From Erythrobacteraceae bacterium (lineage in GTDB: Bacteria; Pseudomonadota; Alphaproteobacteria; Sphingomonadales; Sphingomonadaceae), in NCBI GenBank assembly GCA_027489065.1, contig JAIYAM010000010.1, positions 1-64,000 on the forward strand: a stretch of 64,000 nucleotides of DNA, written 5' to 3'. This document shows positions 10,801-19,042 of the stretch, in pieces (the first letter of the stretch is position 1; each line of letters begins with the position of its first letter). Made by a program: the position numbers and the translations under genes. The notes under the pieces are model-generated. The model worked only from the letters and a program-made list of their open reading frames with translations, ran no database searches and was not told the DNA's origin.

Positions 10801-11368
10801 GGTCCTTGCGGGTGGTGAATTGCTGGATGCCGTCCAGCACCCGCACGTCATGGGTGCGCTCGGCCTCCTCGAACAGCTCGGTCAGCACCTCGCGGGCGAG
10901 GAGCTCGCGGCTGCGATCATCCATGACCCGCGCTCCGGGGGCGAGGCCCGCTTCCTCGGGAAAGTTGCCGATCAGGAACTGCGCAAAGGCGTGGATCGTG
11001 TCGATCCTGAGCCCGCCGCCGGGGCAATCGAGCACGCTGGCAAAGAGGCTGCGCGCGCGGCTCTGCGTGGCGGGGTCGATATCGGCGCCGAGGTATCCGA
11101 GCTCCTTTGCGAGGCTGGTCGAGGGAAGGCGCACCCAGCGCGCGAGCACCGCGTTGATGCGGTTCGCCATCTCCGCAGCGCCTGCCTTGGTGAAGGTCAG
11201 GCAAAGGATTTGCGAGGGCGCTACATCCTCGCGCAGCAGCAGCCGGAGCACGCGCGCGGAGAGCACCTGGGTCTTGCCCGTGCCCGCCGAGGCGGAGAGC
11301 CAGACATTGTGCTCGGGATCGGCCGCCAGGCGCTGGTTGCCGGCGAGCGGATGGACGAGACCGCTCAT
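7850..11368 (-). CDS. addA: Double-strand break repair helicase AddA
   Basis: 1172 aa. UvrD/Rep superfamily helicase-nuclease that with AddB resects double-strand breaks to start RecA-dependent recombination. Walker A SASAGTGKT lies near residues 27-35, with helicase motifs LLYVALTRAEEAL and VMTVHGSKGLQAPIV. A PD-(D/E)xK nuclease is at the C-terminus (GTADRLLIEEGRITIIDFKTTRRPP region). ATG 11368 is chosen because it overlaps the addB stop (ATGA) and places the Walker motif at the usual distance; an upstream in-frame start would lie in addB. AddAB replaces RecBCD in alphaproteobacteria. Confidence 0.96.
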   Translation of the reverse strand: MSGLVHPLAGNQRLAADPEHNVWLSASAGTGKTQVLSARVLRLLLREDVAPSQILCLTFTKAGAAEMANRINAVLARWVRLPSTSLAKELGYLGADIDPATQSRARSLFASVLDCPGGGLRIDTIHAFAQFLIGNFPEEAGLAPGARVMDDRSRELLAREVLTELFEEAERTHDVRVLDGIQQFTTRKDPSALHGWLMRAADAHELWEGPASWRSPMGARVRQTLGMPADAGEDWVSQPLDPELFPDGALVTIRDALRAWGKPSGEGAIAGIERWLRLDTAARFGATDCLIGTVVNAKLLPNGNLRHATAHEPRFVDCQDNVAEALRECDDRRSLLACAEIVTSALEIGRAFALKWEARKAREGLLDFGDLIRKAASLLANSEAADWIRYKLDRHFDHILIDEAQDTNQSQWDIVEALIDDFFAGEGARGDKLRTIFTVGDYKQAIFGFQGTSPENFAAAKARVHARITAAQEGIRQSRINRREPGWHDLDLGQSFRTARVVLDFVNRMIGMLGFAEFGLDREPAPHEGAERPGLVTLWPPVVPDKADSESEEDESEDAEQGWLARHDTMLAEHIAQQVQRWVNGTEPFVLAKGTHRHAGPGDIMVLVRQRKELATQIVAKLYARGVPVAGVDRLRLGAPLAVKDVMAALRFAAQPQDDLSLANLLASPLIGWTQDDLLAYVPRDRDLRLWEHLRRTDAPAFVAETAERLRDLLRRADYQTPQALIAWVLTGPWQGRAKLVARLGAEANDPLDELLNAAFAYEAEHWPSLAGFIAWFDAGTGDLKRDSDSASGQVRVMTVHGSKGLQAPIVILADATGAPGDPGDLALEDNPLGEVLARKRMVPLPPLGKDEKKGRIAEAAEAKKRAALQEHWRLLYVALTRAEEALFIGGSLNKNEAKKGVPHEDSWYARLAPLFEGEEITDPVWVWRKEWGERAEPLVPEDSAAAAQEPFVLPPWAITPIGPEPRPPRPLAPSSAGEDKGSEPPLPPEAARHAARRGVMIHALLERLPDVPPAEREEAARRWLARQAGDLGEDLREEMLAAALAVIDHPDFAAIFSPDALAEVPLAATVDGVVVAGTADRLLIEEGRITIIDFKTTRRPPASAADIPLATMRQMAAYVAALEAIYPGRQVRAGVLYTHAPVLFDLPRVALDPHKIALQAPQQSLSLPRIE

Positions 11369-14300
11369 GGGGCGCTGTCCTTGCTCTCCGGCCCGGTCAT
11401 GCGCACCAGCCACTCGTCGAGCCGCATCAGCTGATCGTAATCGGTGTAACCCTTGTAGTCGGGGTTCGCACGTGCGGTGAAAGGGTCGCTGCCCTTGATG
11501 AAGCGGCGGATCGCCTCTTCGAGCTTGGCGATGTGATGGGGGAGGAAGGCGTCGGGGAGCAGACCCTTCTCTCGCGAGGAAAGCTTCATTGGGCTCTCGC
11601 GCTTGCCGAAGCCCTCGTCCTTCTTGAATGACCAGTATTCGAATTTCGTGGCGTGGCCCTGCACCACCTCGCTCGTCTTTCGATCGGTGAAGGTCCCCCG
11701 TTCCGCGATCAGGCCAAGGAGGCCCAGCTGCAGCGCATATCCGGCCTCGACCTCCTCCTTGGTCGGCACGCGGCCGGTCTTGTAGTCGACGATGGCGAGG
11801 CTCCCGTCGGCGAGGCGGTCGATGCGGTCCGCGCGGCCCTGGACCTTGACGCCCTCGAAGGTCATCGCTCCGTCGATCTCCGTCGCGAGCACTGTGCGGC
11901 CTTCTGCAACGTCATCGGCGATCCACTGCTCGAAGCGTTCAAGCCCCGCGATCAGCCGCGGCTGCCACAGCGCCCGGAACAGCGGGTGGACGCGCTCCGC
12001 CTTGAAATGCGCGGCAGCAAAGGGCGCGAGCGCCAGGCCGGGCTCGTCACGCTTGGCCCGGTGCCACTTGTCGAGAAGGTCGTGTACCAGCGTGCCGCGC
12101 AGGGCCGGATCACTGAACGGATCGTTCGCAAGCGGATCGAGCCTGCGAAGGCCAAGGATCGCCTGCGCGTAGAACTGGTAGGGATCGCCCAGCAGCCGGT
12201 CGAGCGCGGTGACCTTGATGGGCACATCGCGCAAGGACGGCCCGGGATCGGGCGCGGGGCGCGGATAATCGGGCGCAGGTGGACGCAGCCGGTCGAGATG
12301 CGGGAGCAGGTGCGGGATCGCGCGCTCGCGGTGCTCCTTGTCGAGATCGTCGCCAAGCAGCGCCTCGACGCGCAGCAGGAACCGCGAAGGCAGCGTAGGC
12401 CCCTCGGCATCGCGCAGGGAGCGGCTCAGCATCACCTGCGGCGCGCCCATCGCTCCGGCAAGGTCATGCGCGGCAAGGCCGATGCGGAATTCGGCGCCCG
12501 GAATGCCCAGCGCGCGCAGGATCGCAGGCGCGAGCAGCGCGTCGGCGCCGGGGGGCTGCGGCCAGCTGCCTTCGTTGAGGCCCCCGCAGATCACGAGGTC
12601 GGCGCGGGCCATGCGCGCCTCGAGCAGGCCATAGATGGCGACGCGCGGGTGACCGCCATAGCCGGGCCGCACCGCGACAGCCTCCATCGCATCGCGCAGC
12701 ACACCGCCAAGGTCGGCGGTCTCGATCCGTGTGCCGAGCGCTTCGGCCGTTCCTCGCAGTTCCTCGACCATCTGGCCGAGCGCGCGCCCGTCCTCGCGCT
12801 CCCAAACCGCACCGTGGGCAAAGGCTTCGGCGGCGGCAGAGAGCTTGGCCAAAGCCTCGGCGAGAGCGATCTCTTTCGGCCAATCGGCGAGCAGCGCGAC
12901 GAGTGCCTCGGCATCCTCCCACCACGCGGTAACCTTGGCCTTGGCGGCGGCCTTGCGCAGCGGCTCCATGCCGGGAGCGAGCGCGGGGCCGCGCAAGCTC
13001 CGGTCGAAGGCGCGCAGGCCCTTGAGCCAATCGCGCCGCGCCGCCTCATCCCACCCGCGCAGCAGCGGATGACCGAAGGCGGCGACGAGGCGCGCAGGCT
13101 CGGGGCCGTTCGCGGCGATTTCGGCGATCAGCCCGAACAGCCGGCCAGCCGGGGTCAGCGCCAGCGGACGACCGGCGGAATCGTCGGCGGCAATGTTCCA
13201 GCGCTCGAGATGCTGCACCACCCGCCGCGCAAGGCCACGGTCGGCGGTCACCACCGCGACGCGCTTTTCGGGCTGCTCCAAGGCCTGGCGCACCAGCAGA
13301 GCGATACCCTGCGCCTCCTCCTCGATCGTGGCGCTCGCCATCAGGCGCACCCCGTCGAGCCGGCGCCGGTTCGCTTCGAGCGCCTCCCACGCCCGGCTCG
13401 CCTGCGGGGGGAGGAACAGCGAGGAGATCGCGCGCGCGCGAGCCGGATCGGCGGCGGCGATCCCGCGGCGGTGCCATTGCTGCACCTCCGCGCGGTTCAC
13501 GCCCATGCGATTGAGCAGGAGCTTGAGGTGGTACTGCGGATGGGTCAGCGCGTCGCCGGGCGCGAATACCGGTCCGCCCGGCTCGGCCGAAGCGCCCGCG
13601 AGGCCCAGTTCCTCCCACGCCTCATCGTCCATGGCGAGGTCGAGATCGGGGAGCACCACCGCACCCTGGGGCAATTCGGCGATCACGCGCAGCAGCCGCG
13701 CCAGCGCGGGCGAGGCGCTGGTGACGCCCACCGCGACAATCGGATTGGGCGGCGGCGCTTCCTTCCAGCGCCGTGCGGCGCGCGCGAACAGCAGGTTGCG
13801 CCGGGTCGCCGCGTCGACCTGACCCATCTCCGCGAGTTCTGCCTGCCAGCGGAGATTGACGCGGGCAAAGAGCCGGATCGAGCGCTTCCAGTGCTCGGCG
13901 AGCCCCGCCACAGAATCGAGCACCGCCTCACCCAGCAGATCGGCGACCTCCTTCTCCTCGACCAGCAGCCGGTCGATGGTCCGCGCCATCTCGCGCGCAA
14001 GGTTGAGGCGCGCGCGGCCGGGGAGCGCATCCATGCCTTCTTCCGCAGGCTCTTCGGCGACAAGGCGGTCGAGCGTCAGCCAACGGCGCACCGGATCGCA
14101 GGCCGGCGGTATGTCGCTCGCACCCAGAGGGTCGAGTGCCGCGCCCAGCTTCTCGTCTAAGTCTAGGTCGCCCACCGCGATCATCCGCGGCATCAGCAGA
14201 CCGCCCTCGCCCGTTGCTCCGGCATGGCGGATGAAGGCTTCCGACAGGGTCCGCGCGGCGCGGCTCGAGGGGACCAGCAGGGTCAGGCGCGCGAGGCCGA

Positions 14301-14409
14301 AGCCCTCCTCACGGTAGCGCGGCACCAGCCCCGCCACCAGCGCATCGGCGAAACCGCGATGCGCGGCGATCGAATAGACGAGCGGGCCGGGCTTGCGCGG
14401 TTCAGCCAC
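11365..14409 (-). CDS. addB: Double-strand break repair protein AddB
   Basis: 1014 aa, partner of AddA. The N-terminus (LVYSIAAHRGFADALVAG) and LLVPSSRAARTL match AddB, which keeps an inactive helicase fold and a C-terminal RecB-type nuclease. The nuclease is visible as VQGRADRIDRL then LAIVDYKTGRVP. Start is GTG 14409, overlapping the murU end by 8 bases, and the stop overlaps the addA start by 4. The pair is therefore expressed with the divL-tsaE-amgK-murU genes. Confidence 0.95.
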   Translation of the reverse strand: MAEPRKPGPLVYSIAAHRGFADALVAGLVPRYREEGFGLARLTLLVPSSRAARTLSEAFIRHAGATGEGGLLMPRMIAVGDLDLDEKLGAALDPLGASDIPPACDPVRRWLTLDRLVAEEPAEEGMDALPGRARLNLAREMARTIDRLLVEEKEVADLLGEAVLDSVAGLAEHWKRSIRLFARVNLRWQAELAEMGQVDAATRRNLLFARAARRWKEAPPPNPIVAVGVTSASPALARLLRVIAELPQGAVVLPDLDLAMDDEAWEELGLAGASAEPGGPVFAPGDALTHPQYHLKLLLNRMGVNRAEVQQWHRRGIAAADPARARAISSLFLPPQASRAWEALEANRRRLDGVRLMASATIEEEAQGIALLVRQALEQPEKRVAVVTADRGLARRVVQHLERWNIAADDSAGRPLALTPAGRLFGLIAEIAANGPEPARLVAAFGHPLLRGWDEAARRDWLKGLRAFDRSLRGPALAPGMEPLRKAAAKAKVTAWWEDAEALVALLADWPKEIALAEALAKLSAAAEAFAHGAVWEREDGRALGQMVEELRGTAEALGTRIETADLGGVLRDAMEAVAVRPGYGGHPRVAIYGLLEARMARADLVICGGLNEGSWPQPPGADALLAPAILRALGIPGAEFRIGLAAHDLAGAMGAPQVMLSRSLRDAEGPTLPSRFLLRVEALLGDDLDKEHRERAIPHLLPHLDRLRPPAPDYPRPAPDPGPSLRDVPIKVTALDRLLGDPYQFYAQAILGLRRLDPLANDPFSDPALRGTLVHDLLDKWHRAKRDEPGLALAPFAAAHFKAERVHPLFRALWQPRLIAGLERFEQWIADDVAEGRTVLATEIDGAMTFEGVKVQGRADRIDRLADGSLAIVDYKTGRVPTKEEVEAGYALQLGLLGLIAERGTFTDRKTSEVVQGHATKFEYWSFKKDEGFGKRESPMKLSSREKGLLPDAFLPHHIAKLEEAIRRFIKGSDPFTARANPDYKGYTDYDQLMRLDEWLVRMTGPESKDSAP

Positions 14410-15124
14410 CCGTCAGCGCCTCCTCGGTGGGGCGGATCGCTTGCGGCGTGCCAACTTCGAACCATCGGCCGGTGAAGCTGAGGCCGTAGAGCCGCCCTTC
14501 GGCCATCGCCCGGTTCCAGAGGATGTTGGTCGAGAAGGCACCCTCGGGGGCGTCACGCAGCAGGCGGTGGCTGACGAGCTGGATGCCGGTGTAGATGAAG
14601 GGCGCAATCCGCCCGTCGCGGCGGCGCGAGAGGCGGCCCAGCGGGTCCATGTGGAAATCGCCCGGCCCGCGGAAATTCTCGGCACGGGCATGGGGCACCA
14701 CCAGCAGCAGCGCGTCCATCGTCTCCGGGTTCCAGCGGCGAGAGAGATCGTGGAAGGCGCTTTTGGGGCCGTCGAGCCAGATATTGTCGGCGTTGAGCGC
14801 GAAGAACGGGTCGGGCAGATGCGCCTGCGCCTTGATCATCCCCCCGCCCGTCTCGAGCAGCAGCGCGCGCTCGTCCGAAACCGTGACCTGCGGCAACTTG
14901 CGGGCGAGCACATGGGCTTCGAGCGCGTCGGCGAGGTAGTGGACATTGACCACCGCCTTGGCGATCCCCGCCTCGGCAAGCCGGTCGAGCGCGTGGTCGA
15001 TCAGCGCCTTGCCCGCCACGCGCACCAGCGGCTTGGGTTGGCTGGCGGTGAGGGGCCGCATGCGCTTGCCGAGCCCCGCGGCGAGGATCATCGCGGTGTC
15101 GGAGGCGAGCGGGGGGGTGCTCAT
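14402..15124 (-). CDS. murU: Sugar-phosphate nucleotidyltransferase, probable N-acetylmuramate-1-phosphate uridylyltransferase
   Basis: 240 aa with the nucleotidyltransferase signature AAGLGKRMRPLTASQPKPLV at residues 15-34. MurU makes UDP-MurNAc from MurNAc-1-phosphate in the cell-wall recycling shunt that bypasses de novo UDP-MurNAc synthesis. The assignment rests on the immediate upstream kinase (AmgK type), joined by an ATGA overlap; AmgK-MurU pairs are known from Pseudomonas and Caulobacter. A generic mannose-1-phosphate guanylyltransferase-like role cannot be excluded from sequence alone. Confidence 0.87.
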   Translation of the reverse strand: MSTPPLASDTAMILAAGLGKRMRPLTASQPKPLVRVAGKALIDHALDRLAEAGIAKAVVNVHYLADALEAHVLARKLPQVTVSDERALLLETGGGMIKAQAHLPDPFFALNADNIWLDGPKSAFHDLSRRWNPETMDALLLVVPHARAENFRGPGDFHMDPLGRLSRRRDGRIAPFIYTGIQLVSHRLLRDAPEGAFSTNILWNRAMAEGRLYGLSFTGRWFEVGTPQAIRPTEEALTGG

Positions 15125-16110
15125 GCGGCGAACGCGCCGTTCGTGGCACGCAGCTCGTCGGGAATGTTGGCGTCGAACCAGCGCGCCACCGGCTCCAGCG
15201 CCGGATGCGCCAGATCACGTTCGAGAGCGGCCCAGACGCGCGGGATCATCGCGAGATAGCGCGGCTTGCCGTCGCGCCGGTCAAGCCGTGTGAAGATGCC
15301 GACGATCTTGGCGTTCCGCTGCGCGCCCAAGGTCGCGTAGTCGGCGATGAAGTCATCGTCGTCGATGCCGGCATGGTAGGCGTAGTGGACCAGCATCGCG
15401 GTCTCCAGATCGACCGCCACATCGCGCCGTGCGTCCTGGAGAAGCGAGACCAGGTCGTAAGCCGGGTGCCCCGCGAGAGCGTCCTGGAAGTCGATCAGAC
15501 CCTGAGGCGCGCTGGCCTTGCCGCCAAGCAGCATGATGTTCTCGGCATGATAGTCGCGCAGCACGGTCACGCCGGGGTTCTGCCGCGCGAGCACCGGGGC
15601 GAGCACCTGGCCCCAAGCCGCAGCATAGCCTTCGGCGTCCACCTCCAGCCCTTGCGCCGGGCACCACCATTCGGTGAGCAAAGCGGCCTCGCGCTGGTAG
15701 ACCGCCATGTCATAGGGCGCGAAAGGTCCCGGCGGCAGGCGGTGGAGCGCCGCAAGCGCCTCGACGGCCGCCTCGTAGGCGGCGCGCTCGTCACCCGGAT
15801 GAAGGTCGAGCCAGTCGCGCATCCGGTCGTCGCCGAAATCCTCGGTCAGCACCCAGCCCTCGGCGGCATCCTCGGCGAGTATTGCCGGACCGCGCATGTC
15901 ATGATCGTTCAGCCAGCGCGCGACATGGAGGAACGGCGCGGGGTCTTCGTGCGGCGGAGGGGCGTGCATCAGCATCGCGGTTTCGCCGCTTGCCCGCGCA
16001 AGGCGGAAATAGCGGCGGAAGGAGGCGTCACCCGGCAGCGGATCGACCGCGGCGTCTGACCATCCGGCGCGGGACACAAATTTGGCAAGACCTTGAGGCA
16101 GCTGGCTCAT
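15121..16110 (-). CDS. amgK: Aminoglycoside-phosphotransferase-fold kinase, probable anomeric MurNAc/GlcNAc kinase
   Basis: 329 aa. The APH-type kinase fold shows the catalytic loop VLRDYHAENIMLL and the metal-binding segment LIDFQDALAGHPAYDLVSLL. AmgK phosphorylates MurNAc at C1 to feed MurU. The function is inferred from the fold plus the coupled murU. ATG 16110 is chosen over an upstream in-frame start because it forms an ATGA overlap with the tsaE stop, and the N-terminus MSQLPQGLAKFVSRAGW fits the family. Confidence 0.87.
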   Translation of the reverse strand: MSQLPQGLAKFVSRAGWSDAAVDPLPGDASFRRYFRLARASGETAMLMHAPPPHEDPAPFLHVARWLNDHDMRGPAILAEDAAEGWVLTEDFGDDRMRDWLDLHPGDERAAYEAAVEALAALHRLPPGPFAPYDMAVYQREAALLTEWWCPAQGLEVDAEGYAAAWGQVLAPVLARQNPGVTVLRDYHAENIMLLGGKASAPQGLIDFQDALAGHPAYDLVSLLQDARRDVAVDLETAMLVHYAYHAGIDDDDFIADYATLGAQRNAKIVGIFTRLDRRDGKPRYLAMIPRVWAALERDLAHPALEPVARWFDANIPDELRATNGAFAA

Positions 16111-16571
16111 GGCATGCGCCCTACCCAATCCGCCCCGCCCCGGGCAATCGCAATCCGCCCGCCTTCCCCGCTTTCTCCCACGGGCTCGATAGCGATGGAG
16201 AGGCAGCCCGGCTCATGGTCGAAGCCACCGGCGTGATCGGGCCATTCCGCGAGCAGCACCGCGCCGTCGCGGTAATCGTCCAAACCGATTTCGGCGAGTT
16301 CGGACGGGTCGGCAAGCCGGTAGAAATCGGCGTGGACCGCCGGCAGCCGGAGCGGCGGCGAATCGTAGGTCTCGATGATCGTGAAGGTCGGTGACGGAAC
16401 TTCGCCGGCGTGACCGAGGCTGGCGAGGATCGCGCGGGCAAGCGTTGTCTTGCCCGCTCCGAGCCCTCCGGTGAGCGCAACGACGTCGCCTGCTTCCAGC
16501 CGCTCGGCGATGCGCGCGCCGTAGCTCGCCATTGCGGCAAGATCGGGCAGGGCCTCGCGCGTCTCGTTCAC
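16107..16571 (-). CDS. tsaE: tRNA threonylcarbamoyladenosine biosynthesis ATPase TsaE
   Basis: 154-aa P-loop ATPase with Walker A GGLGAGKTTLAR at about residues 36-47, then the PSPTFTIIETY segment, the acidic HADFYRL motif and LLAEWPD near the C-terminus, all characteristic of TsaE/YjeE. It powers the TsaBD complex that makes t6A37 on tRNAs reading ANN codons. It overlaps the divL stop by ATGA upstream and the amgK start by ATGA downstream, so it is embedded in a fully coupled operon. Confidence 0.95.
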   Translation of the reverse strand: MNETREALPDLAAMASYGARIAERLEAGDVVALTGGLGAGKTTLARAILASLGHAGEVPSPTFTIIETYDSPPLRLPAVHADFYRLADPSELAEIGLDDYRDGAVLLAEWPDHAGGFDHEPGCLSIAIEPVGESGEGGRIAIARGGADWVGRMP

Positions 16572-18928
16572 GGCAGGCGAATCGTCGCGGTGGTGCCCGC
16601 GCCCTTGCGGCTGTCGATCTCCAGCGTCCCGTCATGCGCGGCGATCAGCTGGCGGGCGAGCGGAATGCCGAGACCGGTGCGTCGTTCGGGTGCACCTGCG
16701 CCGCCCGGCTTCAACCCGCCTTGGGCCCGCGCGAGTTCCTGCGAGCTCATGCCTCGACCATTGTCGGCAATCCGGATTTCGGTGCCCCAATCGGCCCCTT
16801 CGGGTGCGCGCTTGATCTCGATGACGATCCGTCCTCCCTCCTGCGTGTGGGTGACGGCATTGTCGATAAGGTTGCCCAGCGCCCGGCTCATCTGGCGCGG
16901 GTCCGCCTCGATCACCCGGCCCCTGCGCCCCTTGAGGTCGAGGCTCAGGCCGGCCTCGATGATCGCTCCCTCGCGCTCGCGCACCAGCGTGGTGAGGAAA
17001 TCGAGCACATCGAGGCGCTCCTTGCGGATCGGCAGCAGCCCCGCCTCGCTCTGCGAGAGGTCGAGGACGTTCTCGACCTGCTCGGTCAGACGCTCGACCG
17101 CGGCGAGGATCGCATCGACATATTCGGCTGCCGCTGCCGGATCGCTCGCAGCGCCGCTCTTCAGCAACTCAGCATATCCGCCGATCGTGGTGAGCGGGGT
17201 GCGGAATTCGTAGGACATGTTGGCGAGGAAGCGCGCCTTGACGGCGTCCGCCTCCTCCAGTGCCTCTGCCCGTTCGCGCAGGGCCTGTTCGGCCTTTTGC
17301 GAGGCCGTAATGTCGAGCACGGTGAGGAGGCCATTGCCATCGGGCAGCGGTATGCCGGCAAAGCGCAAGGTGCGCCCGTCGGCAAGCTCGACCTGCCCGC
17401 CCTTCTCGCGTCGGTCGAGCGTCGCCGCGCGCACCGCCGCGCCAATCAGGCTCGCTTCCTCGGGATCGACGAGGTTGCGCCCGATCGCGCTGAGCAGCTC
17501 GTCGGCGCTGGGGTGACGGTCAAGGATATCGGTGCTGAGCCCCCAGGTGCCCGCGAAACTGCGGTTCCAGAGCTGCACCGATCCATCGGGCGCGAAGATC
17601 GCCAGCGCCTCAAAGAGGCTGTCGAGCGTGGCGGTGCGGGTGCGCAGCAGGGTGTCGCGCACAGCGGAGAGCGCGAGGCTTTCGGTGCGGTCCTCGGTGA
17701 TGAGGACAAGGCCGCCGTCGGGCATCGGCTGGGCCACGACCCGCAGGTGCGTCCCGCCGGGCAGCGGCCAGGCTTCCTCGAGCGATTCGCGCATCCCGAA
17801 CCACGCAGTGCGCTCGCGCCGCCATTCCGGGAAGTCGCGCACCTCCGGCGTGCGCCCGCGTTCGCGCGCTTCGGCGAGGAATCGCTCAAAGGGCGTGTGC
17901 GCCTCGATCGCGTCGTCGGTGAGCGAGAACAGCCGCCGAAAGGGCCGGTTGGCGAAGGTCAGGCGCTCCTCGTCGTCGAACAGCGCGACGCCGACCGAGA
18001 GCTGGTCGAGCAGAGCGCGCTGGGCGTCGCGGAAGGCCCGGAACTCGCGCTCGACCTGCTGCTGCTCCTCGATGTCGATGGCGTAGCCTGCGACGCCCTC
18101 GTGCCCGAGCGGGAGATCGCTGACCCGCAGCGTGCGCCGCGCGCCGTGGATAGTGGAGGCGACGATCCGTTCCGAGGCGTTCTGGCTTTCGAGGCTGGCC
18201 CGCGCGATGTCGCCAGGGGAGCGGCCCTCTTCGGTCTCGAGCAGCTCGATCTGGCCCTGCACCACCTCGGCGGCGCTGGTCGCGCCCACGGCATCGACAT
18301 AGGCCTGGTTGACGAGCTGGAGCTTGAGCTCATCATCGCGGAACCACATCGGCATCGGTGCGGCTTCGATCAGGCCCACGAGCGCGGCAAAATCCCCTGT
18401 GGCGCGCGAGGCGGCTGCCCGAAGCCGGGCCATTTCGGCATGGCTCTCGGTGAAGTCGAAGATCCACACCAGTGCCGCCCCGCCCGGCGAGACCTGCGGA
18501 TCTGCGAGCGTCCCGTAAAGCGCGAGGCTGCGCTGCGAGCCGGGCAGGTTGATCGCCATGCGGAACGGTGCGGCAGATTTCTGGGTGGTCTGGATTCTCG
18601 TCCAAAGCTGGTCAAGCTGGCCCTGCGCAAGCCCGCCCGCCTTGGGCTGACCCGGCGTGGCGGCGAGTTCGGAGAGGTACTTGGGCATGGCCCCGAGCCC
18701 GAGCATCCGGGCAAGCTTGTCCGATGCCTCGATCCGCCCATCGACCCGCACCAGCAGCGGCAGCGCCGGAGCAACGTCGAGCAAGGTCTGCATGCGCTTC
18801 AGGCTGGTACGCATCGCCTTGGCGCGCTTCACGCTCTGGTTCGCGCGCAGGACGACGATCGCCGCCCCCACCGCCCAAGCGGCGAGGACGAGCGCGATCA
18901 GCACCAGCGAGAGAGGCGTCACGTCCAT
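16568..18928 (-). CDS. divL: DivL-like PAS-domain pseudo-histidine kinase (Tyr in place of His)
   Basis: 786 aa. One N-terminal transmembrane helix (about residues 6-27), then three or four PAS-like segments (about 50-160, 180-290, 300-415, 430-545), a dimerisation/H-box helix and an HATPase domain. The H-box reads NMSYEFRTPLTTI: Tyr573 (codon TAC at 17210-17212) stands where kinases have His. The HATPase boxes look intact: N-box LGNLIDNAVTHT near 684-695, G1 DNGRGM at 722-727, G2 TGLGIPLA at 751-758. Caulobacter DivL has the same Tyr substitution and controls CckA, and thereby CtrA, after sensing DivK. The downstream tsaE also suits the DivL assignment. Symbol assigned by architecture and the Tyr, not by alignment. 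Confidence 0.85.
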   Translation of the reverse strand: MDVTPLSLVLIALVLAAWAVGAAIVVLRANQSVKRAKAMRTSLKRMQTLLDVAPALPLLVRVDGRIEASDKLARMLGLGAMPKYLSELAATPGQPKAGGLAQGQLDQLWTRIQTTQKSAAPFRMAINLPGSQRSLALYGTLADPQVSPGGAALVWIFDFTESHAEMARLRAAASRATGDFAALVGLIEAAPMPMWFRDDELKLQLVNQAYVDAVGATSAAEVVQGQIELLETEEGRSPGDIARASLESQNASERIVASTIHGARRTLRVSDLPLGHEGVAGYAIDIEEQQQVEREFRAFRDAQRALLDQLSVGVALFDDEERLTFANRPFRRLFSLTDDAIEAHTPFERFLAEARERGRTPEVRDFPEWRRERTAWFGMRESLEEAWPLPGGTHLRVVAQPMPDGGLVLITEDRTESLALSAVRDTLLRTRTATLDSLFEALAIFAPDGSVQLWNRSFAGTWGLSTDILDRHPSADELLSAIGRNLVDPEEASLIGAAVRAATLDRREKGGQVELADGRTLRFAGIPLPDGNGLLTVLDITASQKAEQALRERAEALEEADAVKARFLANMSYEFRTPLTTIGGYAELLKSGAASDPAAAAEYVDAILAAVERLTEQVENVLDLSQSEAGLLPIRKERLDVLDFLTTLVREREGAIIEAGLSLDLKGRRGRVIEADPRQMSRALGNLIDNAVTHTQEGGRIVIEIKRAPEGADWGTEIRIADNGRGMSSQELARAQGGLKPGGAGAPERRTGLGIPLARQLIAAHDGTLEIDSRKGAGTTATIRLP

Positions 18929-19042
18929 TGGCTAACCGCTATGCGCGGCAGCGCGCAAGCGCAACGGTGATCGATCCGCCCGCCCCCAGCCCCGTGTTGA
19001 TGCGGGGTGGAGCGGGCGGTTTTGCACGATCAGATGCGCTAA

